Assembly (NCBI RefSeq): GCF_017876795.1
Contig: NZ_JAGIOR010000005.1
Location: 124,001 to 188,000 of the forward strand
DNA: 64,000 nucleotides
Direction of reading: 5' to 3'
DNA from: Rhizobium leguminosarum
GTDB taxonomy: Bacteria; Pseudomonadota; Alphaproteobacteria; Rhizobiales; Rhizobiaceae
Part shown: piece by piece, positions 35,098-43,895 of the stretch
Position numbering within the stretch: position 1 is the stretch's first letter
How the letters are laid out: the number at the start of each line of letters is the position of its first letter
Position numbers and translations under genes: made by a program
Notes under the pieces: model-generated
Database searches by the model: none
What the model was told of the DNA's origin: nothing
Seen by the model: the letters and a program-made list of their open reading frames with translations, nothing else

Positions 35098-38062
35098 GGA
35101 AAGCGAAGTTGTTTGGATTGAAACGGTTAGCGCGGATCGGCCTGAAGCGTTCGAGGGGTCGGTCAATTTCGTTCCAGAGATAGTCGCCGGTGAGTGCGAT
35201 ATGAGCCCAGGGAAGCGGTGCGACCTGGGAGAGCAGCTCGGCGGGAATATCAATGCCCTGGGTGCGGACATAATCGACAGCGCGGCTGAGATAGACGGTG
35301 TTCCACAGGATAATGGCGTTGACGACGAGGTTGAGACCTGACGCCCGATAGGCCATGGTTTCCGCCACGCGGTTGCGCAGCTCGCCAAGCTGGTGGAGGA
35401 AGACCGCCCGGGCAAGGGCGTGACGGCTTTCACCCTTGTTGAGGATGGCATGCGATCTGCGCCGGAGCTTGGTGTCGAGCAACCAGTCGCAGATGAAGAT
35501 CGAGCGTTCAATCCGGCCCATTTCACGCAGCGCCTGATTGAGCCGGTTTTGCCGAGGCGATGCGGCAAGCTTCTTGAGGATGACGGACGGCGGCACCAGG
35601 CCCGCGCCGATCGATGCCTTCAACCGCAAGACCTCATTCCAGTGCTGCTCGATGACATCCATGTTGACGGTTCCCGCGATCAGCGCCCCGAGCGGCTCGT
35701 ACGCCGGGTCGGGATCGATGACGAAGAGCCTGCGATTGCCGAGATTGCGGATACGGGGAATGAGCCTATAGCCGAAACCGTGGAACATAGCGAATGTCGT
35801 TTCGGTCGCGCCGGCGGTATCGGTTGCATGCTCATGGATTTCGACCGAGCTCTCGTTGTGAAGGAGGCCGTCGAGCACGTAGGGCGCTTCGCTCTCGGAC
35901 GCCTGGATCATCCGGGAGAAAAAGGAGGCGAAACGATTGGACAGGAAGCCATAGACCGAGGCACCTGGTCTTTTGCCGTATTTTGCATTGTATTCGAGAC
36001 TGGCTTCACCGCGCCCGCCTGCCGGAAAGAACTGCCCGTCCGAGGAGGAGATATGACCGTCGCCCCAGACCTCGGCGAACGGATGGGCTTGCTGCGCATC
36101 GACCAGCACGGCAGTCGCCGTGGCGTAGGTTTCTGATCGTAGATGCCGATCCACCATTAGCATCATCTGGTGGATTGTGACGCCGCGTGAGCTTTCCGCC
36201 ATGCGTTCAGCACCGGCATTGGTGGCGTCGGCAAGGATAGCGGCCATCAGTGCTGCCTCATCGTTCGCCGTCTCGCCGGTGCGATAGTGTGTGAAGCTGT
36301 CAAGGAACCTGGTCCAGCTGTGGACCTCAGCAAGCAGGCTGGTGATCCTGATCCGGGGCACGAGGATATAAAGACGCCGGCTGAGCGCGACGATCCTGTC
36401 ACGCTCCTCCTCGCGGATCGGGGAGACCGACAAACCCTTGTCGGAAATAGCCGCATCTGGAATGGCGTTGGCGGCCGCCGCCCTTGCCAGCTCTTTGAGT
36501 TTCGCGTCGAGTGTGGCGGTTCGTTCGGCTCGCCATTCGGCAAAGCTGTCAGGGATGGCAAGCCCGAGCCGCCCTTCGGCGCGCATCAGGGCGAAGATCG
36601 GTCGAGGCAGAAGATAATCCTCGAAACTGCGCCATGCCCGGCTGCCATCAACCCATATGTCGCCGGCCCGCAGGCGCTCCCGCAGGTGAACGAGCACCGC
36701 CACTTCCCAGGCCCGCAGGTCGATGGTGACACCGTCCGAGCGCACACGTCGCCGCCACTTGCGGGTCATGAACGCGAACGGCACCTGCGCGGGTAGTTTC
36801 CTGCCACTGTAGAGCGCACGCAGATGATCCACTGCCCTCAAAACCGGATCATCGGGACGAAACGACCGGAAAGAGAACGCGCCGACCATGAGCCTGCCCA
36901 GCTTTCGCAGCGATTTGTGCCGCTCTATGAGCTCATCGAATTCGTCGCTGCGATCGGGGCGCACGACGGACCTGGCTGCCGCCATGCTGGCGGTCAATCC
37001 GTCCCAGCCGAGTGAGACTGCAATTGCGGATGCGAGATCGGTGTTGCTCTCACGGGCGGCCAGAAGCGCCTCGCCAAGCTTGAGATGATCGAGCGCCACC
37101 CCATCAAGAATCTCGGCTTCTTTCAGCCGGCGTTCTGTGCGGCTCAGTTCAGCCTTGCGACGTGTGCTGCCGATCAGTTTGCAGAACATGTCGATCGCAA
37201 GGTCGGTGATTGCCGCCTGCCTCTCGATGACGAACGCCGTCAGCGTGGCGTAGCGGCGCTCGGATGTCAGGCGTCGTATCTCACGGGCATGCAGAATGCG
37301 GGCGTCCCGAGCGATGATGCCATAGCGGTTGGCATGGATCGTTTTACGCCGCTCATCGGAAATCGCCGCCGAACGCAGAACCTCAAGCCGGGCAATCAGG
37401 CCCTTGAGGTTTTTCAGTTTCGTCCCCTCCGGCGCTTCCGCAATCCAGCCGAGATGGCTCCGATCGCCGGACCGATCGATGAGAAGCTGATCAAGCGCCT
37501 CGATGGACGGTTGCTCCATGCCCCGGATCAAGCCGCGATAAGCCTGTCGTCGCGCTGCCGCCCGGCCCGCCATCGCCAGACGTATCAGCAGTTCCGGCAC
37601 AGGAACGAGCAGCTTCCTCTCCTTCAAGGCTTCGATCACGGCCTTGGTGATCGGCTCGCCTTGTTCGGTCGCGGCGGCCTCGCGTGCCGCCGCGGTGATC
37701 AGGGATCGATAATCGCTCGCCCGGACGGGCTGGAGATCCAGTGCGACGACAATCTCCCGCGTATGTTCTCGACGGGTTTCCTCCCGCTGGGCATAGAGTG
37801 CGAACACCGCAGCGTCGATGCCGAGCTGGTCGGCGACAACGGAGATGACCGCCTGAGGCGGAACTTCCCCAGCGCGGAGCGGACGACCGAGGTCACGCAC
37901 CAGGGCGAGTTGGATGGCAAAACCCAGACGATTATTCGATCGGCGATGCGCCCTGGCGAAAGCGATGTCCTCAGCGGACAGCGCATAGCGCGCAAGCGCC
38001 TCTTCATAAACGTCGGGTGGGTCGAACAGAACGGTACGTGACTGCGCGTCGAGGAAGGCCAT
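35093..38062 (-). CDS. tnpA: Tn3-family transposase
   Basis: 989 aa, normal for TnpA of Tn3 elements. It has the N-terminal DNA-binding region (YALSAEDIAFARAHRRSNNR), the DDE core blocks near VWGDGHISSSDGQFFPAGGR and YGFLSNRFASFFSRMIQASE, YVLDGLLHNESSVEIHEHAT, and the C-terminal VVNAIILWNTVYLSRAVDYV plus GDYLWNEIDRP. It catalyses replicative cointegrate formation. It starts 14 bp after tnpR. Apparently intact. Confidence 0.97.
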   Translation of the reverse strand: MAFLDAQSRTVLFDPPDVYEEALARYALSAEDIAFARAHRRSNNRLGFAIQLALVRDLGRPLRAGEVPPQAVISVVADQLGIDAAVFALYAQREETRREHTREIVVALDLQPVRASDYRSLITAAAREAAATEQGEPITKAVIEALKERKLLVPVPELLIRLAMAGRAAARRQAYRGLIRGMEQPSIEALDQLLIDRSGDRSHLGWIAEAPEGTKLKNLKGLIARLEVLRSAAISDERRKTIHANRYGIIARDARILHAREIRRLTSERRYATLTAFVIERQAAITDLAIDMFCKLIGSTRRKAELSRTERRLKEAEILDGVALDHLKLGEALLAARESNTDLASAIAVSLGWDGLTASMAAARSVVRPDRSDEFDELIERHKSLRKLGRLMVGAFSFRSFRPDDPVLRAVDHLRALYSGRKLPAQVPFAFMTRKWRRRVRSDGVTIDLRAWEVAVLVHLRERLRAGDIWVDGSRAWRSFEDYLLPRPIFALMRAEGRLGLAIPDSFAEWRAERTATLDAKLKELARAAAANAIPDAAISDKGLSVSPIREEERDRIVALSRRLYILVPRIRITSLLAEVHSWTRFLDSFTHYRTGETANDEAALMAAILADATNAGAERMAESSRGVTIHQMMLMVDRHLRSETYATATAVLVDAQQAHPFAEVWGDGHISSSDGQFFPAGGRGEASLEYNAKYGKRPGASVYGFLSNRFASFFSRMIQASESEAPYVLDGLLHNESSVEIHEHATDTAGATETTFAMFHGFGYRLIPRIRNLGNRRLFVIDPDPAYEPLGALIAGTVNMDVIEQHWNEVLRLKASIGAGLVPPSVILKKLAASPRQNRLNQALREMGRIERSIFICDWLLDTKLRRRSHAILNKGESRHALARAVFLHQLGELRNRVAETMAYRASGLNLVVNAIILWNTVYLSRAVDYVRTQGIDIPAELLSQVAPLPWAHIALTGDYLWNEIDRPLERFRPIRANRFNPNNFAFP

Positions 38063-38076
38063 CGGTCACACCGCTC

Positions 38077-38682
38077 TCAAACTGGGGGAGCAGGCTCATC
38101 TTCTTTGCCCGGTCCGGTCCATCCTGTTCGCCGCAATGTGTCGATGAGCGTCGAGCGCGGCACCTTGAATGTCCGACACACCGACGCCTTGCTGGCGCCG
38201 GCTTCCAGCGCCGCCAGAATCTGCTCGACCTTTTCGGTGTCGATCGTCGGTGGCCTGCCGCCCTTGCGACCGCGCCGGCGTGCCGCCGCCAGACCAGCGT
38301 TGACCCGCTCCGTGATCAGCACTCTCTCGTATTCGGCAAGCGTGCCAAACAGGTTGAACAGGAATGCGCCGTGCGAATTCGTCGTATCGATCGCTTCCGT
38401 CAACGAGCGGAAGGCGACCCCGCGTATCTTCAGATCCTCGACGAGCCGGATCAGGTGGGAGAGTGACCGGCCCAGACGGTCGAGCTTCCAAACGACTAGG
38501 ACGTCACCTTCGCACAATTCTGCAAGGCAAGCCTTCAGCCCCGGCCGATCGTCGCGCGCGCCCGAAGCACGATCCTGATGCAGGTGACGCTGATCGACCC
38601 CGGCCGCAAGCAGGGCGTCGCGCTGCAAGGCAACCGACTGCCGCTCATCACTGCTCGATACCCGCATGTAACCAATCAACAT
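38077..38682 (-). CDS. tnpR: Tn3-family resolvase
   Basis: 201 aa from the ATG at 38682. MLIGYMRVSSSDERQSVALQ has the catalytic serine; VLVVWKLDRLGRSLSHLIRL and FNLFGTLAEYERVLITERVN follow; the C-terminal helix-turn-helix (ASKASVCRTFKVPRSTLIDT) binds res, which should lie at 38683-38829. It resolves cointegrates and precedes tnpA in the same transcript. Confidence 0.95.
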   Translation of the reverse strand: MLIGYMRVSSSDERQSVALQRDALLAAGVDQRHLHQDRASGARDDRPGLKACLAELCEGDVLVVWKLDRLGRSLSHLIRLVEDLKIRGVAFRSLTEAIDTTNSHGAFLFNLFGTLAEYERVLITERVNAGLAAARRRGRKGGRPPTIDTEKVEQILAALEAGASKASVCRTFKVPRSTLIDTLRRTGWTGPGKEDEPAPPV

Positions 38683-38829
38683 GCACGACAAACCTCAAAT
38701 TCCGAGTTGCCGCACAGTCTCACATTCCGACAGGGTTTGTCGCGTAAATAATTGCCCGGTCACCCCGTCGATTTCGACGCGCCGAACCGCTACGCGGAAA
38801 TCATCTGTTTTCCGTCACACGAAAAATCT

Positions 38830-38867
38830 CTTAGCGGGTATTATTGCAGAGATTCCCACGGAGCCCC
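38830..38867 (-). repeat. Tn3 right terminal inverted repeat
   Basis: Inverse complement of the left end with two differences, bounded outside by TAGCTGG. Confidence 0.9.
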
Positions 38868-38940
38868 TAGCTGGTCTGGGGCATTGTGAGCTCCGAATGT
38901 GGACGTAAGCACTTCTTATCATTATCACGGCTTCATAGAA

Positions 38941-38992
38941 CGTACAAGTGCCGTGTACGTATAACCTCCGATAATTGGTACTTATCGGAGGT
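38941..38992. promoter_or_regulatory. Two adjacent inverted repeats upstream of hxsD
   Basis: CGTACA-N7-TGTACG (38941-38959) is followed by ACCTCCGATAA-N7-TTATCGGAGGT (38964-38992), a perfect 11-bp dyad. Both lie between the transposon and the hxs operon, 320 bp before hxsD. They may be operator sites or a terminator. The rest of 38868-39308 shows no gene. Confidence 0.5.
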
Positions 38993-39308
38993 GAGCCGGA
39001 CCCTAAAGGATCTCAAGCGATGACGGAAGGTAATGGCATCTTGGCTTCCAGAACACAAAAAAACAGCATTAATTCACATGGTTAAGGAAACGGAAACGGC
39101 GAAATTTTGACCTTTGCTGGGAGTAAGGCGGGGCACAATGACCTGATCAGTCACTGGGGGAGGCCTAAACCCGCCCACGCCCCGGCGGCCAGCTCGGGCC
39201 AAAATGGAACGTGGACATCCTGTTGTTCTCAGCCAAATGCAATACAACCATCTGGTGATCACGCGGCCAAGTTGGTACAATTGATGCGGAGAGGATCGCC
39301 ATTGTCCG

Positions 39309-39596
39309 ATGGAAATAACAGAATTCAGCACGCCGATTCAAAGATATGAACGACGCACTTTGATCGATTTCGACGAAGCGCATCGACCTTACCTCGCTGC
39401 GGCCATCCTTCGTTTCAATGCGGCGAATGCTGCGGCAAGGGTTGAGGTGTCGAAGCAAATTACGCTGTCCGATGACGGTACGTCGCCCATCGACGCATTG
39501 ATCGCAAATTTCCACCACTGCCTCTACCGAGAGAAGATCTATTCGGAGACGCTTCCCCTCCGTCGGGCTCTCATCAAAGGTGTTCTCGGGCGATGA
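39309..39596 (+). CDS. hxsD: HxsD, small protein of the His-Xaa-Ser system
   Basis: 95 aa. RTLIDFDEAHRPYLAAAILR ... NFHHCLYREKIYSETLPLRR ends in a pattern like the LLNDYxLRE-type motif that defines HxsD in its protein family model. The role is not established; its fixed position beside the radical SAM pair suggests a maturation partner or recognition element. The stop overlaps the hxsB start (ATGA). The promoter should lie in the 440 bp after the transposon. The ribosome site is weak (GGAGAGG about 14 nt upstream). Confidence 0.8.
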   Translation: MEITEFSTPIQRYERRTLIDFDEAHRPYLAAAILRFNAANAAARVEVSKQITLSDDGTSPIDALIANFHHCLYREKIYSETLPLRRALIKGVLGR

Positions 39597-40999
39597 CCGT
39601 CTTCCCACTGAAATTCACGCGTGTGGCTTCTGATTACCTATTCGTTGACGACGCCGGCAGGTATTTCCGGGCAGATGGCGGGTTCCTTGAGCGATACGCC
39701 GGTGGCGATCTGACCGCCTCAGATAGCGGGTTTCTTCATTCGAACGGGCATGCATTCGATGAAATCGGCGACCCAGCGTATATGGGTTTTGCATATCGGT
39801 GGGCACAGCGACTGCATCGTCCGCAGGAGCTGAATTATGTCATTCTCGTGCCGACACTTCGCTGCAATTTGGCGTGCGGCTACTGCCAGGTGTCGCGGGT
39901 CAACGAAAACACCAGTGGGTTTGACTGGACTGAGGACACGCTCGCCCAGGTCCTTCGTTTTCTCGATGGCATGGACACAGCAAGTGCGAAAATCGAGTTT
40001 CAAGGCGGCGAACCGCTTTTGCGATTGGACCTGCTGGAGACAGTTCGAGAGTTTGCGCGGCGCAAATTCAAGGACGCAAGCTTCACCGTTTGTACCAATC
40101 TGCAGTCTGTTTCCGATGAAGCCTGGATGTTTCTCGACGCTTCGGACACATTCGTTAGTACGTCGCTTGATGGTGACCTTTCGGCTCATCAACGGCAGCG
40201 GACAATCACATCCCCCGGCACCGACCAGTTTGTTTCGAACCTTCGCTATGGGATCGGAAGGCTAGGGCGAGGGAAAGTGTCGGCGTTGCCGACGCTTGAT
40301 ATTAACAATTCGCCAACCCCGAACCAGATCATTGAGACTTTCGGCGACTTCGGCTTTCGTTCCATTTTCCTCCGGCCTATCAACCACCAAGGTTTCGCTC
40401 GGAAGCGATACCAGACAATGGGTATGGACGAGCGATGGAACGACTATCATGGCCGTTTCATTGAGGCATTGATCGAGCACAATTGGACAGCAGATTTCCC
40501 TGTCGAGGAATTCTACTTCACACATTGTCTTCGCCGGGTTCTACGCGGCGGCCATAACCATCATGTGGACCTTCGCAACCCGAACATCCTGGGTAAGGAC
40601 TACATGGTCATCGATTTTGACGGCACATTTTATCCGTCGGACGAGGCAAGGATGGTGACGAGAGTGGGGCAGATCGATCTGAGTGTTGGCAACCTTTGGG
40701 ATGGCATCGATCAGGCAAAACTCGATGTCTTGAATGAGGAAGCCACTAACTCGTTCCATCCAGATTGCATCCACTGTCCATACCAGGCGGCCTGCGGCGT
40801 TGACGTGATCGACGACCTCTCCCGGTATGGTCGTATCGACGTGCCGAAGCGTGACACCACCTTCTGCCGACGCCACACTGCGATCTTCGACAAGATATTC
40901 GAATTGCTCTATTCGGATGACAAAAAAGCCCACAAGAGCCTTGCGGCATGGGCCGGAATTCCGGAGTTCGATCCTTCGCTGGCCCCAATACACACATGA
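39593..40999 (+). CDS. hxsB: HxsB, radical SAM maturase of the His-Xaa-Ser system
   Basis: 468 aa. The radical SAM cluster motif is C91-x3-C95-x2-C98 in LVPTLRCNLACGYCQVSRVN, followed by a GGE motif (IEFQGGEPLLRLDLL). A C-terminal cysteine set (PDCIHCPYQAACGVD ... TTFCRRH) looks like a SPASM-type auxiliary cluster site, as in peptide-modifying radical SAM enzymes. It presumably uses SAM radical chemistry on the HxsA peptide. Translational coupling on both sides (ATGA overlaps) puts it in one operon with hxsD, hxsC and hxsA. Confidence 0.9.
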   Translation: MTVFPLKFTRVASDYLFVDDAGRYFRADGGFLERYAGGDLTASDSGFLHSNGHAFDEIGDPAYMGFAYRWAQRLHRPQELNYVILVPTLRCNLACGYCQVSRVNENTSGFDWTEDTLAQVLRFLDGMDTASAKIEFQGGEPLLRLDLLETVREFARRKFKDASFTVCTNLQSVSDEAWMFLDASDTFVSTSLDGDLSAHQRQRTITSPGTDQFVSNLRYGIGRLGRGKVSALPTLDINNSPTPNQIIETFGDFGFRSIFLRPINHQGFARKRYQTMGMDERWNDYHGRFIEALIEHNWTADFPVEEFYFTHCLRRVLRGGHNHHVDLRNPNILGKDYMVIDFDGTFYPSDEARMVTRVGQIDLSVGNLWDGIDQAKLDVLNEEATNSFHPDCIHCPYQAACGVDVIDDLSRYGRIDVPKRDTTFCRRHTAIFDKIFELLYSDDKKAHKSLAAWAGIPEFDPSLAPIHT

Positions 41000-42078
41000 T
41001 CGATTTGCGGCTCAAGATCGATGACGTTCCAATTGACCATCCAAGTATCGTTCGCTTACGTACCGACGCGGTGGAGAGTGAGCATGATGCTGTCCTGATC
41101 GATCGTGACCACGAGAGTCAGATCTTCGATCTCGCTGGCTATTCGCTTCGCGTCTACTGCGATCCCCAAACCGATCTTGACGGCGACGTGCTGCTTCTAG
41201 TTCCCGGTCAAAACTCGGCTCGTCGATTGGTGCGAGCAGGGTCGAGGCACAACACCTTCCTGGTGACCGAGCAATGCGACCAGCTCTGCGTGATGTGCTC
41301 GCAGCCTCCGAAGAAATATCACGTCGACCTCTTCGAGCAATTCACAGTCGCCACCACCTTGGCCCCGGAAAACGCTCGGATCACAATATCTGGCGGCGAG
41401 CCGCTACTACACAAACGAAGACTATATCAATTCCTCGTCGCCGCTGCGAAGGCCCGACCGGATATCTCATTTCATGTTCTGACCAACGGCCAGTTTTTCG
41501 AACCTGGCGACATTGCCATAATTGATGAGATCGGAAGAGATCGCGTGCTGTGGGGCATTCCACTGTATGCGCCTTGCGCCGAACTTCACGATAGCATCGT
41601 TGCAAAGCGGGGTGCGTTTGAAACGTTGTCGCAGAATTTCGTGACGCTAATGAGGGCGGGAGCGGCGGTCGAGCTTCGGACGGTTGTCCTTCAGCAGAAC
41701 TGGGATGTGTTGCCACGGCTCGCGGACTACGCCTCGACCCGGCTTCCGTTCATTGATGTTTGGGCTATCATGCAACTAGAAAATATCGGTTACGGCAGAA
41801 TGAATTGGGCGCATTCGTTCAAGGATACCTCGCTGGATTTCGGGCAACTGCGGAGCGCCCTCAATCTCGCGATTGGGCGCGGTATCCAGACTCTTCTTTA
41901 TAATTTCCCGCTTTGCACGGTTCCCCCACAGTACCGGCATCTGGCACCAGGCACGATTTCAGACTGGAAGAACAAATTCCTCGAAGAGTGCGGCGAATGT
42001 GCGTTGCGCTCCACTTGTGGTGGATTTTTTGAATGGTATAAAGCTGATCAGGGATTTGGGGGACTGTCACGACAATGA
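40996..42078 (+). CDS. hxsC: HxsC, second radical SAM maturase of the His-Xaa-Ser system
   Basis: 360 aa from the ATG at 40996, which overlaps the hxsB stop; the frame is open 16 codons further up but only within hxsB. The cluster motif is C94-x3-C98-x2-C101 in TEQCDQLCVMCSQPPKK, with the GGEPLL motif in ARITISGGEPLLHKRRL. The C-terminus has CGECALRSTCGGFFEWY, a candidate auxiliary cluster site. HxsB and HxsC always occur together in this system and are thought to act on HxsA; the product is unknown. Confidence 0.92.
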   Translation: MIDLRLKIDDVPIDHPSIVRLRTDAVESEHDAVLIDRDHESQIFDLAGYSLRVYCDPQTDLDGDVLLLVPGQNSARRLVRAGSRHNTFLVTEQCDQLCVMCSQPPKKYHVDLFEQFTVATTLAPENARITISGGEPLLHKRRLYQFLVAAAKARPDISFHVLTNGQFFEPGDIAIIDEIGRDRVLWGIPLYAPCAELHDSIVAKRGAFETLSQNFVTLMRAGAAVELRTVVLQQNWDVLPRLADYASTRLPFIDVWAIMQLENIGYGRMNWAHSFKDTSLDFGQLRSALNLAIGRGIQTLLYNFPLCTVPPQYRHLAPGTISDWKNKFLEECGECALRSTCGGFFEWYKADQGFGGLSRQ

Positions 42079-42710
42079 AGAAGCGCAGGGTTTACCTGGT
42101 GCCGTCATTGATTGCGGCTGGGTTTATGCCATCAAAAAGCGATGCAGCGCCACTTGTCGGCCCTACCAAACAGAACCCTGCAACCACTCTCTTTGAGCGG
42201 CTGCAGGTCAAGCAGGTCTACACCCTCGCAGGTCATAGCTCACATTCGAGCCACGCCAGTCACGCTAGCCATGCGTCAGGCTCTGGCGGCGGCTACGTCT
42301 GGCCGCGCGGCGGCGGCGACAACAGCACGACTTATACGCAGCCAGACCCGACGCCGCGCTATTCGCCCAATCCCGGACCCGTCATCAGAAGTCTTCCTAC
42401 TACTCCTAACATACCGGCGGCGACGTCGACTGACAGCTATCCGACGCAGGTTGCCCCGCAATCTAACTCGGTGAATACAGCGCCAATGCCGCTGAAGACG
42501 TTGCCAGGCAACTCGGACAAATTTCGCCGTATCGTTATTCAGGTTCAGACCGCTCTGGTTGCCTTTGGCTATTACGGCGGCCCGCTAACAGGGCAGGTCG
42601 ATGCAGCAACGAGGGCCGGACTCAATAAAATGCAGGATGCCTATGGGCTGAAGGTGACCGGAACGATCACGCCTCAGGTTCTCACAGCTTTTGGAATTTC
42701 AACAAACTGA
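42075..42710 (+). CDS. hxsA: HxsA, secreted His-Xaa-Ser repeat protein
   Basis: 211 aa. An N-terminal signal-like segment (KKRRVYLVPSLIAAGFMPSK, then DAAP) is followed by five tandem triplets HSSHSSHASHASHAS at residues 54-68 and a glycine-rich stretch. A Pro/Ser/Thr-rich linker (residues 75-145) leads to a C-terminal peptidoglycan-binding-like domain (IQVQTALVAFGYYGGPLTGQ ... LNKMQDAYGLKVTGTI). The triplets are the likely modification sites of HxsB/HxsC, and the product would sit at the cell wall. The start overlaps the hxsC stop. Fourth gene of the operon. Confidence 0.9.
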   Translation: MKKRRVYLVPSLIAAGFMPSKSDAAPLVGPTKQNPATTLFERLQVKQVYTLAGHSSHSSHASHASHASGSGGGYVWPRGGGDNSTTYTQPDPTPRYSPNPGPVIRSLPTTPNIPAATSTDSYPTQVAPQSNSVNTAPMPLKTLPGNSDKFRRIVIQVQTALVAFGYYGGPLTGQVDAATRAGLNKMQDAYGLKVTGTITPQVLTAFGISTN

Positions 42711-42734
42711 TCCGATGAGATCGTGGAGGGAGCG

Positions 42735-43895
42735 ATGCGCCCGTCTGTCTTCATTTCCGGTCTCATTTCATTGGCTGCGCTAATCGCAAGCCCCAGTCAC
42801 GCAGCGATCAGACTTGCCCATGTGAAAGCGGCGAACAACGACATCTTGTTGATTCAAGGAACGTTCGAGCCCAGCGACCTTCCCGATAAGCTCGAAGCCG
42901 AAATCAAGAACAGCGGTCCGAAATTCATCGCGTTCAATTCGTCGGGCGGCGATGCAGATGCCGCAATCGGATATGGCCGGGCTATTCGTCGGCTGAAGCT
43001 TTCGACGTTGCAAGTTTCAGGTTCGAAGTGCGAGGCTGCATGCTTACTCGCTTTTGCCGGTGGAGTGCGGCGTTATGCGGAAGACGCCTCGATGGTCGTT
43101 GATCGAACACTTCTTTCGCCGGGAAGCTCGGGCCCGCAAACCGGAACCGATAGATACAGAGCCTACCTTGCGGACATGGGCCTCGACCCCACCTTGTTCA
43201 CGTTTGTCACCGATCTGACCGACGGCGATCGACGGGTGCTGTCGCTGATCGACATGGCTGGCTTTGGTCTCGTGACGGGGCAGCCTACCCCCTATCTGGC
43301 ACCGACGGCGGAAGAGACTGCCGTATCCAACGAGGAGCCCTCGACAGCATTGAACGAAGCCGCGCTACAGTTTTTCCTGGAAACACAGCGGACCTGGTCG
43401 ACGAACGAAGGAATGTCCTTCCTCGCGAACAACTACGGAGATCCCGTTGTCTATTACGGCTCCCGGCGCTCGAAGGCAGACGTCCTAAACGAGAAGCAAC
43501 AGTTCGCTGAACGGTGGCCTGTGCGCATTTATGCCGTTCGGTCTGGCACAGCACACGCAGCATGCTTTGATATCTGTACCGTCTTCGCTGTGGTCGAATG
43601 GTATACCTACAGCCCCGCCCGTAAAAAATCATCGTCTGGCGCGGTAAATGCAGCGATGACATGGGACCCCGCGACCCACAAAATTCTGGCGGAGAATGGT
43701 ATGATCAAGATTAAGGACAGCTCGGTGGCTGGACCAGATCGGATTATTCGTCGCTGGCTGACCGACAACGCTGCGTGCTCGTTATCGTACGCCCAGGACG
43801 CTTGTAATTCACAAGCACTGCTTCTTACGGAATTGACCAACAGCGGCTGGTGCCGCAAACCCGATGCGACTTGGTGGCCGTGCACTCCTCAATAA
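42735..43895 (+). CDS. Secreted ClpP-fold (COG3904-like) protein after hxsA
   Basis: 386 aa from the ATG at 42735 (GGAGGGAGCG upstream). A signal peptide (VFISGLISLAALIASPSHAA) precedes a ClpP/crotonase-like region: FIAFNSSGGDADAAIGYGRA, LSTLQVSGSKCEAACLLAFA, where SGGD and CxxxC correspond to the family's active-site area, then a cysteine-bearing C-terminal half (HAACFDICTVFAVVEWYTYS, GWCRKPDATWWPCTP). It follows hxsA by 24 bp in the same direction. It may be a periplasmic partner or processing enzyme of the Hxs system; proteolysis is not proven. Confidence 0.75.
   Translation: MRPSVFISGLISLAALIASPSHAAIRLAHVKAANNDILLIQGTFEPSDLPDKLEAEIKNSGPKFIAFNSSGGDADAAIGYGRAIRRLKLSTLQVSGSKCEAACLLAFAGGVRRYAEDASMVVDRTLLSPGSSGPQTGTDRYRAYLADMGLDPTLFTFVTDLTDGDRRVLSLIDMAGFGLVTGQPTPYLAPTAEETAVSNEEPSTALNEAALQFFLETQRTWSTNEGMSFLANNYGDPVVYYGSRRSKADVLNEKQQFAERWPVRIYAVRSGTAHAACFDICTVFAVVEWYTYSPARKKSSSGAVNAAMTWDPATHKILAENGMIKIKDSSVAGPDRIIRRWLTDNAACSLSYAQDACNSQALLLTELTNSGWCRKPDATWWPCTPQ

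Larger units (their letters stand above)
35060..38867 (-). mobile_element. Complete Tn3-family transposon (about 3.8 kb)
   Basis: The 38-bp terminal repeats at 35060-35097 and 38830-38867 are inverse complements with two mismatches; both start GGGGCTCCGTGGG and end CCCGCTAAG. Inside are tnpR then tnpA on the same strand (Tn21-like order) and no passenger. The 5-bp flanks (GACAT and TAGCT) differ, so no target duplication is visible. Confidence 0.93.

Noticed and set aside
37085..38041. 318-codon plus frame opposite Tn3 tnpA
   Set aside because: Antisense shadow of an intact transposase gene.
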